Below are positions 31,648 to 38,016 of a DNA stretch of 38,016 nt, one piece after another. This stretch comes from Egerieenecus sp048201975. Its GTDB lineage: Bacteria; Bacillota; Clostridia; Christensenellales; Aristaeellaceae. A model generated the notes under the pieces. The model ran no database searches. It saw only the letters and a list, made by a program, of their open reading frames with translations, and was not told the DNA's origin. The stretch is taken from positions 1 through 38,016 of the forward strand of contig DBFBGQ010000072.1 in assembly GCA_048201975.1 (NCBI GenBank), read 5' to 3'. The position numbers were made by a program, and so were the translations under genes. Numbering within the stretch: position 1 is the stretch's first letter; every line of letters begins with the position of its first letter.

Positions 31648-33345
31648 ATGAGCATCATCCAATTAAAGGAAGCCAACTGCAAAAACTGCTATAAATGCAT
31701 TCGCAACTGCGATGTGAAGTCCATCTCGTTCCAGAACGATCAGGCGCAGATTATCGACGACGACTGCGTGCTTTGCGGCAAATGCACCCTGATCTGTCCG
31801 CAGAACGCCAAACAGATCCAGAGCGACGTGCAAAAGGTGCAGAGCATGATCGACCGGGGAGAAAAGGTGTACGCCAGCCTGGCCCCTTCCTTCATCGCGG
31901 GCTTTCCCAAGCAGAGCTTCGCAGGGGTGGTGAAGGCGCTGCGCCGCCTGGGCTTCGCCGGCGTGGAGGAAACGGCCATTGCCGCCACCAAGGTTTCTGA
32001 GCGGTATGGGGAGATTCTGGCCAAGGGCGAGGTGCCCAATCTCATCACCACCTGCTGCCCCACCATCAACATGCTGGTGGAGAAGTATTTTCCGGAGCTG
32101 ATTGATCAGCTGGCCGCCGTGCCCTCCCCGGCGGTGGCGCACTGCCGTATGCTGCGGGAGGCCTATGGCCCGGACTGCAAGGTGGTCTTTATCGGCCCGT
32201 GCATCTCCAAAAAGCAGGAGGCGGAGGTCAGCGGCGCCATGGACGCGGTGCTGCTCTTCGACGAGGTGCGGGAGTGGCTGCGCCGGGAAAGCATTCCCAT
32301 GGATGGCTGCGAGGATGCGGACGCCCGGGAAATGCACCATACCCTGAGCCGGGTATATCCCGTGCCCGGGGGAATCCTGAAAACCATTCCCCTGGAGCAG
32401 CGCGAGCATTACAGCGCCGTGGCGGTGGACGGGCTGAACCGCTGCATCCAGACATTGCGGGATATCCGGGACAACAAGATCACCGGCTTTGTGCTGGAGA
32501 TGAGCTCCTGCGTGGATTCCTGCGTGGGCGGTCCCGGACTTCATGAGCATGGCACACCCTTCCTGCTGAGCAAGAGCGCCGTATATGATTTCTCCCGCCG
32601 GCATCCCGAAACGCCCATGCCCCGCACCGAGGAGGTACAGGTGAACATGACCCACGTCTATGAGAAGCACGTGACGCCTCACCTGATCCCCACGGAGGAG
32701 GAGATTTGGACCATACTGCGCTCCATTGGCAAGCGCACCCAGGCGGACCTGCTCAATTGCGGCGCCTGCGGCTACAATACCTGCCGGGAGAAGGCCATCG
32801 CCGTGTTCCAGGGCAAGGCCAACCTGCGCATGTGCCTGCCCTACATGCGGGAGCGGGCGGAGTCCATGTCCAATATCATTCTGGACAACACGCCCAACGG
32901 GCTGATCCTTACCAACGACCAATTCGAAATGATTCAGTTCAATCAGGCGGCCGCCAAGCTGCTGAACCTGGACAATGCCTGCCTGGGCATGCCCATCGAC
33001 GCCTTCCTGAACCTGGAGGAGCTGGGCAAGATCCGCGAAACCGGTAAGGCGATCATGGGTCAGCGCTGCAAAACCGCCATTTATGACGTGCTGGTGGAGC
33101 AGAGCGTGGTGCCGGTGCCCGAGCATGACTATCTCTTCCTGCTCAAGGATATTTCCGCCGAGGAGGAAAGCATGAAGGCCATGGCAAAAATGCGCAAGGA
33201 AACCATGGACACGGCACAGCAGGTCATCGACAAGCAGATGCGCGTAGCCCAGGAAATCGCCAGCCTGCTGGGCGAAACCACCGGGGAAACCAAGGCCGCG
33301 CTGCTGAAGCTGAGGGCCTCCGTCGCCCAGGGGGATGAGACATGA
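31648..33345 (+). CDS. Sensory [FeFe]-hydrogenase-like protein with PAS domain (HydS, group C-like)
   Basis: 565 residues. An N-terminal dicluster ferredoxin module (CKNCYKCIRNC, CVLCGKCTLICP, residues about 11-51) precedes the H-domain. L1 is TTCCPTIN (Cys136, Cys137), L2 GPCISKKQE (Cys185) and L3 EMSSCVDSCVGGPG (Cys288, Cys292). The H-cluster cysteines remain, but L1 and L3 differ from catalytic enzymes, as in group C sensory hydrogenases. A FeS domain follows (CGACGYNTC...C, about 370-395), then a PAS domain (about 400-510, ILDNTPNGLILTNDQFEMIQFN) and a C-terminal helical stretch. The domain order (redox sensor, then PAS) suggests H2 or redox sensing. Its stop overlaps the phosphatase start by 4 bases. 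Confidence 0.87.
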   Translation: MSIIQLKEANCKNCYKCIRNCDVKSISFQNDQAQIIDDDCVLCGKCTLICPQNAKQIQSDVQKVQSMIDRGEKVYASLAPSFIAGFPKQSFAGVVKALRRLGFAGVEETAIAATKVSERYGEILAKGEVPNLITTCCPTINMLVEKYFPELIDQLAAVPSPAVAHCRMLREAYGPDCKVVFIGPCISKKQEAEVSGAMDAVLLFDEVREWLRRESIPMDGCEDADAREMHHTLSRVYPVPGGILKTIPLEQREHYSAVAVDGLNRCIQTLRDIRDNKITGFVLEMSSCVDSCVGGPGLHEHGTPFLLSKSAVYDFSRRHPETPMPRTEEVQVNMTHVYEKHVTPHLIPTEEEIWTILRSIGKRTQADLLNCGACGYNTCREKAIAVFQGKANLRMCLPYMRERAESMSNIILDNTPNGLILTNDQFEMIQFNQAAAKLLNLDNACLGMPIDAFLNLEELGKIRETGKAIMGQRCKTAIYDVLVEQSVVPVPEHDYLFLLKDISAEEESMKAMAKMRKETMDTAQQVIDKQMRVAQEIASLLGETTGETKAALLKLRASVAQGDET

Positions 33346-34505
33346 GCGTCTTTATTGAAACCAGCTGGGGCAGCATGTTCAAGTGGGGCGAGGAGCTGTG
33401 CGGCGACAAAGTGGAGCTGGTGAAAAAGCCCGAGGGTGTGCTGCTGGTGCTCTCGGATGGGTTGGGCTCCGGGGTCAAGGCAAACATCCTGGCCGGGCTG
33501 ACCAGCAAGATCATCAGTTCCATGGTATCCGCCGGCGCGCAGATGAAGGATGTGGTAGAAACCATCGCCTCCACCCTGCCCGTGTGCAAGGTGCGGCAGG
33601 TGGCCTATTCCACCTTCACCATGATGCAGGTGGACCGGGAGGGCAACGCCTATCTGGTGGAGTTTGATAACCCCACGCTGATTCTCCTGCGGGAGGGGAA
33701 GCGGGTGTTCATTCCCTGGGTGGAGCAGAATATCTCCGGCAAGCAGGTGCGCGAGGCGCACATCAAGCTCAGGCTGGGAGATATCGCCATCACATTTTCC
33801 GACGGGGTGATCCACGCGGGGGTGGGGCAGCTGCTGAACCTGGGTTGGCAGCATGAAAACGTGGTGCAGTTCCTGGAAGAAACCTGGCAGCCGGAGGACA
33901 CAGCCTACGACGTGCAGCACCGTCTGCTCAGCGAGTGCAACGCCCTGTACGAAGGCCGGCCGGGGGACGACACCACCGTGGCCGCCCTGCGCATCTGCGT
34001 GCCCAATCCCTGCTGCGTGATGGTGGGCCCGCCGGTGCACCCCGAGGATGACGACGAGGTCGTGGGGGAGCTGCTCAGCTGCCCGGGCATCAAGGTGATT
34101 TGCGGCGGCACCACCAGCCAGATCGTCAGCAAGCGCCTGGGACGGGAGCTGAAGATCCTCCTGCAGTACATCTCGCCGGAGGTGCCGCCCATTGCCACCA
34201 TGGAAGGAATTGACCTGGTGACGGAGGGCGTGGTGACCCTGGGCAAAACGCTTGAAATTCTGGAAAAATACGAAGAGGCCAAGGATGCCAGCCTGCTTAC
34301 CGCCAAGCGGGATGGGGCGCATCTGCTGGCTGAAACGCTGGTGGAGAAGTGCACATCCGTGAAGTTCATCGTGGGCCGGGCGCTGAACCCCGCCCATCAG
34401 AATCCGGATATGCCCATTTCCCTTTCCATCAAGCTGCGACTGGTCAAGGACATTTCCGAATGCCTCAGGCGGTTGGGCAAGCCCACGGAGCTGAGGTACT
34501 GCTAG
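33342..34505 (+). CDS. SpoIIE-family (PP2C-like) protein phosphatase
   Basis: 387 residues. The PP2C/SpoIIE core occupies about residues 5-225: metal ligands in LVLSDGLGSGVKAN, the region DIAITFSDGVIHAG and the final GRPGDDTTVAALRI. A C-terminal extension of about 160 residues (from PCCVMVGPPVHPEDDD, with VICGGTTSQIVSK) is not part of the phosphatase fold; I do not know its family. Start codon ATG overlaps the HydS-like stop, so the two are produced together. The pairing implies that HydS controls dephosphorylation of some protein target, but no kinase or target is visible here. Confidence 0.88.
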   Translation: MSVFIETSWGSMFKWGEELCGDKVELVKKPEGVLLVLSDGLGSGVKANILAGLTSKIISSMVSAGAQMKDVVETIASTLPVCKVRQVAYSTFTMMQVDREGNAYLVEFDNPTLILLREGKRVFIPWVEQNISGKQVREAHIKLRLGDIAITFSDGVIHAGVGQLLNLGWQHENVVQFLEETWQPEDTAYDVQHRLLSECNALYEGRPGDDTTVAALRICVPNPCCVMVGPPVHPEDDDEVVGELLSCPGIKVICGGTTSQIVSKRLGRELKILLQYISPEVPPIATMEGIDLVTEGVVTLGKTLEILEKYEEAKDASLLTAKRDGAHLLAETLVEKCTSVKFIVGRALNPAHQNPDMPISLSIKLRLVKDISECLRRLGKPTELRYC

Positions 34506-34536
34506 GACGCGCGTTTTCGGCCCGCAGGGCTGGGCA

Positions 34537-34570
34537 GGATCTCGCCGGCACGCCGGCGCGGTCCTTTTTT
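34537..34570 (+). terminator. Intrinsic terminator after the hydrogenase signalling cluster
   Basis: GGATC-TCGCCGGC-ACG-CCGGCGCG-GTCC pairs into a GC-rich hairpin and is followed by TTTTTT, 32 bp after the phosphatase stop. Confidence 0.8.
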
Positions 34571-34607
34571 GTTGCTGGCGCACGGCGGAGGCCCCAGCAA
34601 AAGGAAC

Positions 34608-34636
34608 TTGTTTCAAGGCTGCAAGCGTGCTATAAT
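34608..34636 (+). promoter_or_regulatory. Promoter of cimA
   Basis: -35 TTGTTT (34608-34613), 17-bp spacer and a perfect -10 TATAAT (34631-34636), 30 bp before the chosen cimA ATG. Confidence 0.75.
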
Positions 34637-34665
34637 CTTGTCGAATGATACAGGGGGGAAGGCGC

Positions 34666-36258
34666 ATGTTGACGGTTCTGGACACAACCCTGCGGGATGG
34701 CGCGCAGGCGGAAGGCGTCGGATTCTCCCTGGAGGACAAACGAAAAATCGCTCGGGCGCTGGATGAGCTGGGCGTGGCGCTGATAGAAGCGGGAAACCCC
34801 GCGGCCAATCCCAAGGATGCGGCGTTTTTTGACCAGCGGCAGGCGGTGGGACAGCTCAGGCGCGCGGCCCTGGTTGCCTTTGGCGCCACCATGCGGCCGG
34901 GAGAGCGGGCGGAGCGCAACGGCGGCCTGCAGGCGCTGCTTTCCTGCGGCGCGGAGATCATTTCCCTGTTTGGCAAATGCTCGTCGCTGCATGTGCGGGA
35001 GGTGCTGCGCTGCCCCGCGGAGGAAAACCTGCGGATGATCCGGGAGAGCGTGGCCTTCCTGCAGCAGCGGGGCCGGGAGGTGCTCTTCGACGCGGAGCAC
35101 TTTTTTGACGGATACGCCCTGGATGCCGAATACGCCCTGGCATGCCTGGAGGCGGCGCTGACGGGGGGCGCGTCCTGGCTGGTGCTTTGCGACACCAATG
35201 GCGGGACGATGCCTGCCGGGGTGGCGGAGGTGGTGGCGCATGTGCGCCGCCGCTTTCCTCAGGCGAGAATCGGCATCCACTGCCACAACGACTGCGGATT
35301 GGCGGTGGCCTGTACCCTGGCCGCGGTGGAAAGCGGAGCGGAGATGATCCAGGGAACCATGGGCGGCATCGGAGAGCGATGCGGCAACGCCGACCTGTGC
35401 ACGCTTTTGCCCCTGCTGGAATTGAAGTTGGGCAGGCGCTGCCTCCCGGAACATCATCTGTCCATGCTCACGCATACGGCCCGGTACATCACGGAAGTGA
35501 TGAACCTTTCGCCCAACGACCGCGCTCCCTTTGTGGGGCACGCAGCGTTCGCGCACAAGGGCGGCATGCACATCGACGGCGTGATGAAGGAACCCAGCAC
35601 CTTTGAGCAGGTGCCGCCGGAGAGCGTGGGCAACCAGCGGCGTTTCCTGGTGAGCGACCAGAGCGGCCGCGCAGGCATCTATGCCCGGCTTTCCCGGGTG
35701 TTGCCGGATGTGCGGCGGGACAGCCCGGAGATGGCCCGGGTGCTGGCGCGCCTGAAACAAAAGGAATTCAAAGGTTATACCTATGAAAACGCCGAGGGGA
35801 GCTTTGCATTGATGGCTTTGGATACCCTGGGCAGGCGGCCGCGCTTTTTTGAGGTTCGGGATTTCCATGTGCTTTGCAACCGCCCGCAGAACGCGCAGAG
35901 CCTGGAGAAGAGCGCGCAGGCCTACATCAAGGTGCAGGTGGACGGGCGCGAAGGCATCAACGCCGCCGAGGGCGACGGCCCTGTGAACGCCCTGGACCTG
36001 GCCCTGCGCAAGACGCTGGCAGATTTCTATCCCTGCATCCACCAGATGCGTCTGAAGGATTTCAAGGTGCGTGTGCTGGACAGCGGCGGCACGGCGTCCA
36101 CCGTGCGCGTGACCATCGAGAGCACGGATGGGGAGCACATCTGGAGCACGGTGGGGGTGTCCAGCAACATCATCCAGGCGTGCTTCAAGGCGCTGGTGGA
36201 TTCTGTGGACTATCTGCTGACCTATTACCAGCCGGCGGGGCGCGAGAAAAAAATGTAA
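34666..36258 (+). CDS. cimA: (R)-citramalate synthase CimA
   Basis: 530 residues of the HMGL-like/LeuA family. The N-terminal TIM barrel has DTTLRDG (residues 6-12), HCHND with metal-binding His205 and His207, and GERCGNADLC. The C-terminal regulatory (LeuA dimer) domain ends KDFKVRVLDSGGTASTVRVTIES and VGVSSNIIQACFKALVDSVDYLL, wording typical of CimA rather than LeuA. It condenses pyruvate and acetyl-CoA to citramalate, the threonine-independent route to isoleucine, and is likely feedback-inhibited by isoleucine. ATG at 34666 has AGGGGGGAAGG upstream; an earlier ATG (34645) lies too close to the -10. Confidence 0.93.
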   Translation: MLTVLDTTLRDGAQAEGVGFSLEDKRKIARALDELGVALIEAGNPAANPKDAAFFDQRQAVGQLRRAALVAFGATMRPGERAERNGGLQALLSCGAEIISLFGKCSSLHVREVLRCPAEENLRMIRESVAFLQQRGREVLFDAEHFFDGYALDAEYALACLEAALTGGASWLVLCDTNGGTMPAGVAEVVAHVRRRFPQARIGIHCHNDCGLAVACTLAAVESGAEMIQGTMGGIGERCGNADLCTLLPLLELKLGRRCLPEHHLSMLTHTARYITEVMNLSPNDRAPFVGHAAFAHKGGMHIDGVMKEPSTFEQVPPESVGNQRRFLVSDQSGRAGIYARLSRVLPDVRRDSPEMARVLARLKQKEFKGYTYENAEGSFALMALDTLGRRPRFFEVRDFHVLCNRPQNAQSLEKSAQAYIKVQVDGREGINAAEGDGPVNALDLALRKTLADFYPCIHQMRLKDFKVRVLDSGGTASTVRVTIESTDGEHIWSTVGVSSNIIQACFKALVDSVDYLLTYYQPAGREKKM

Positions 36259-36330
36259 TGATTTTTTTCGAAAAATAAAATGTTTTTGTTACAAAACGGA
36301 TGGAATGAAAAGGGAAGGAATTACGTTTGA

Positions 36331-36867
36331 ATGGATGAGCAGAGCAAAACGGTCCCGCAAGGGAACAACCACGCCGGCGATATGGCATATTTTGAAGAAA
36401 TGTACGAAAAATATGCCACGGATGTGCTGCGCGTGAGCTACTTCTACCTGGGCGACCGACAGAAGGCGGAGGATGTCTGCCAGGATGTTTTTGTCCGGCT
36501 GATTACCAACGCGCCGGTGCTCCAGGAGGGCCGGGAAAAAGCCTGGCTGCTAAAGGTGGCGCTGAACCGCTGCAGGGATCTGTGGCGGGGCGCGTGGGTG
36601 AAGCGCGTGATCCTGGGCAGCCCGGCCTTCGAGCTGGTACCCGCGCCTGACGAGATCGGCAAGCTTGCGGATCAGCAGGAGATCATGGGAGCCATCCATC
36701 AGCTGCCGGCCAGCTTCCGGGAGGTCATACTGCTGCACTATTACCAGGGCTATGGGATTACGGAGATAGCGGAGATGATGGACTTGCCAGAGGGCACAAT
36801 TTCTAGCCGGCTTTCTCGGGGGAGAAAGAAACTGGAGTCTATTTTGAAGGGAGGGGATGCGCTATGA
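36331..36867 (+). CDS. ECF-type RNA polymerase sigma factor
   Basis: 178 residues. Region 2 spans about 20-90 (YFEEMYEKYATDVLRVSYFYLGDRQKAEDVCQDVFVRL) and region 4 about 115-172 (LPASFREVILLHYYQGYGITEIAEMMDLPEGTISSRLSRGRKKL). Region 3 is missing, as in ECF sigma factors. The ATG is preceded by AAGGAA at a loose distance, so the start is somewhat uncertain. Its stop overlaps the next gene by 4 bases, and that product is a likely membrane anti-sigma factor. Upstream lies an AT-rich stretch with a TTTTGTTACAAAA inverted repeat, possibly part of its own promoter. Confidence 0.94.
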   Translation: MDEQSKTVPQGNNHAGDMAYFEEMYEKYATDVLRVSYFYLGDRQKAEDVCQDVFVRLITNAPVLQEGREKAWLLKVALNRCRDLWRGAWVKRVILGSPAFELVPAPDEIGKLADQQEIMGAIHQLPASFREVILLHYYQGYGITEIAEMMDLPEGTISSRLSRGRKKLESILKGGDAL

Positions 36868-37811
36868 AAGATTTAAGGCAACTGCCTGAGATTGTGGACA
36901 AAGGGTTGGGCGGATTGACCGCAGGGCAGGACTTAAAGTATCGTATTGTGCAGGCGTCCAAGGCGCAAGCGCCCAAGCGTCGGCCAGCCCGCGTGCCAGC
37001 CTGGGTGCCGGCGCTGTGCTGCGCGTTGGTGCTTGCCGTGGGCGTGATGGCGGCGCTGCCCGGCTTGCTTGGCACGGGCGAGCCCTCCAATGATGCCGGT
37101 ATGGTCATACACAGCCAGCGCGCCGGCGATGCTACGGATGCGCCGCGGATGCGGGCGGACCTTCCCGATGGTTCTGTGCAGCTGACGGGGGCCAGCAACG
37201 CGCCTGCCTACCGTACCATATGGGCCAGCGCGGATAGCGGCAGCTTCCCGCTCATCGGCGTCAACGGCCGGTACTATCGCATGCTGACCACGCCTTCCTC
37301 GCTGGACGGCAGCGCCCTGGGATCTGACCTGGGCACGGTGGCGGAGTTCACCACGGAGCCGTCGCTGTCCGGCACGGATCTGATTCTCAGCAACTGTGTG
37401 AATCAGGGTGAAACGGTTTACGCCATCAGCGGCATGGATGGCACGCTGGTGGCTGCGCAGGTGGACGGCGTCTATCGCGTATTCCAGCGGGTCAGCTTCA
37501 ACGGCAACTCGGTGAAGGGCAGCGAGGGCCTGGCTGATACCCTGCAGGTGAGCGGTCAGGTGCGCGCGCTGGAGCTGAGCGATGTGGGCTCCATCACGGA
37601 CAGCGCCACGGCGGAGAGCCTGGTGGATACGCTGCTGGCCAACGCCGTGTTTGAAAGCAGCGGAACGATCAGCGGCAGTCAATCGCTGCTCATTGAGCTG
37701 AACAACGGCATCACGGTGCAAATGGCGGTTCAGGATGACAAGCTGGGCGCCTGCGGCACCTGGAGTTGCCCGGAGTTCTTCGACGCTTTCACCACCGCGC
37801 TGGGCGGTTGA
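36864..37811 (+). CDS. Putative membrane-anchored anti-sigma factor
   Basis: 315 residues. A short cytoplasmic N-terminus (about 1-45, LPEIVDKGLGGLTAGQDLKYRIVQASKA) is followed by one membrane helix (about 47-68) and a roughly 245-residue extracytoplasmic domain with no motif I recognise (VNGRYYRMLTTPSSLDGSALG, AVFESSGTISGSQSLLIELNNGITVQM). No zinc-binding HxxxCxxC motif is present, so it is not a classical ZAS anti-sigma factor. The assignment rests on position, ATGA overlap with the sigma gene and topology. It could also be a sigma-regulated surface sensor. Confidence 0.72.
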   Translation: MKDLRQLPEIVDKGLGGLTAGQDLKYRIVQASKAQAPKRRPARVPAWVPALCCALVLAVGVMAALPGLLGTGEPSNDAGMVIHSQRAGDATDAPRMRADLPDGSVQLTGASNAPAYRTIWASADSGSFPLIGVNGRYYRMLTTPSSLDGSALGSDLGTVAEFTTEPSLSGTDLILSNCVNQGETVYAISGMDGTLVAAQVDGVYRVFQRVSFNGNSVKGSEGLADTLQVSGQVRALELSDVGSITDSATAESLVDTLLANAVFESSGTISGSQSLLIELNNGITVQMAVQDDKLGACGTWSCPEFFDAFTTALGG

Positions 37812-37855
37812 GAGGCGTGCGGTGAAGCCGTTTGCCACAATGGAACAAAAAACAG

Positions 37856-37888
37856 CGCGCCGGCGCTCCTGAATGGGAGGCCGGCGCG
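37856..37888. terminator. Bidirectional terminator at the end of the sigma operon
   Basis: CGCGCCGGC (37856-37864) pairs with GCCGGCGCG (37880-37888), extended inside by CTCC/GGAG, with an A-tract before and T-rich bases after. It separates the sigma/anti-sigma pair from the convergent gene at the edge. Confidence 0.78.
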
Positions 37889-37913
37889 TTTGGTTTGCGC
37901 TTCGGGCAGGCGC

Positions 37914-38016
37914 TTATTCCACTTTGTATTCGTCGGGATTCTCATCGTCCTCCTGGGGAACGGGCTGCGTGGAGGCGCTGTGTTCCCCGGCGGGCTGCGT
38001 TGTGTCCTCTTGTGTC
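37914..38016 (-). CDS. C-terminal tail of an unidentified minus-strand gene (truncated by window edge)
   Basis: A frame open to the right edge ends at TAA (37916-37914). The visible 33 residues are Thr/Gln/Pro- and Asp/Glu-rich (TQPVPQEDDENPDEYKVE at the C-terminus), looking like a disordered tail. The convergent terminator just downstream supports a real gene end. Nothing can be said about function. Confidence 0.55.
   Translation of the reverse strand, partial: TQEDTTQPAGEHSASTQPVPQEDDENPDEYKVE

Noticed and set aside
34645..34665. Earlier ATG for cimA
   Set aside because: It lies only 8 bases after the -10 hexamer and lacks a Shine-Dalgarno site, while the ATG at 34666 has one.
33129..35198. 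689-codon open frame on the minus strand
   Set aside because: Antisense to the HydS-like, phosphatase and cimA genes and crosses a terminator and promoter on the other strand.
1..38016. CRISPR arrays, tRNA or rRNA genes, phage or integrase attachment sites
   Set aside because: No regularly spaced repeats, tRNA-like cloverleaf with CCA context or rRNA blocks were noticed on reading; a covariance or repeat search was not possible here.

Overview
The window looks like a GC-rich, obligately anaerobic member of the Bacillota (Clostridia-like). The evidence is [FeFe]-hydrogenase-family proteins, a tyrosine T-box leader, YhaM, Asp23/Gls24 plus FakA, strong Shine-Dalgarno sites, TTG/GTG starts and sigma-A-type promoters with 16-17 bp spacers. 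This placement is an inference from gene content; no rRNA or other taxonomic marker is present. Apart from a decayed insertion sequence at 1.5-2.3 kb, the window reads as ordinary chromosome with dense operons.

Layout. 1-1401: end of kdpD and all of kdpE (K+-responsive two-component system). 1543-2269: broken IS481-type transposase on the minus strand. 2406-3878: strong promoter and an orphan extracellular solute-binding protein. 4113-7032: rplI-dnaB-yhaM housekeeping operon. 7095-9582: lipoprotein, C_GCAxxG_C_C protein, and an MGDG-synthase/UgtP-like glycosyltransferase. 9658-13085 (minus): promoter, T-box leader with a UAC (Tyr) specifier, PLP aminotransferase, tyrS and yigZ. 13155-20878: Asp23/Gls24, fakA, recG and a heterodimeric ABC exporter with one degenerate ATPase site. 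20980-26423 (minus): marR followed by a four-gene ABC operon (ATPase, permease, GldG-like protein, DUF4340 protein).

26579-29704 holds the most unusual locus. Its own promoter drives a MotA/ExbB-like channel subunit with a ~320-residue tail (ZorA-like), a MotB/OmpA-like stator subunit with a ~110-residue coiled coil between membrane and peptidoglycan-binding domain (ZorB-like), and a small membrane-anchored protein of unknown family. The Zorya nuclease/helicase partners are absent, so this looks like a stand-alone, envelope-spanning ion-driven motor of unknown purpose.

29848-34505 is a four-gene hydrogenase signalling cluster: a group B-like [FeFe]-hydrogenase, a thioredoxin-fold [2Fe-2S] ferredoxin, a group C (HydS-like) sensory hydrogenase with PAS domain, and a SpoIIE/PP2C-type phosphatase. 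Together they suggest redox or H2 sensing converted into protein dephosphorylation. The window ends with cimA (citramalate synthase), an ECF-type sigma factor with a membrane-anchored putative anti-sigma factor, a bidirectional terminator and the tail of a minus-strand gene.
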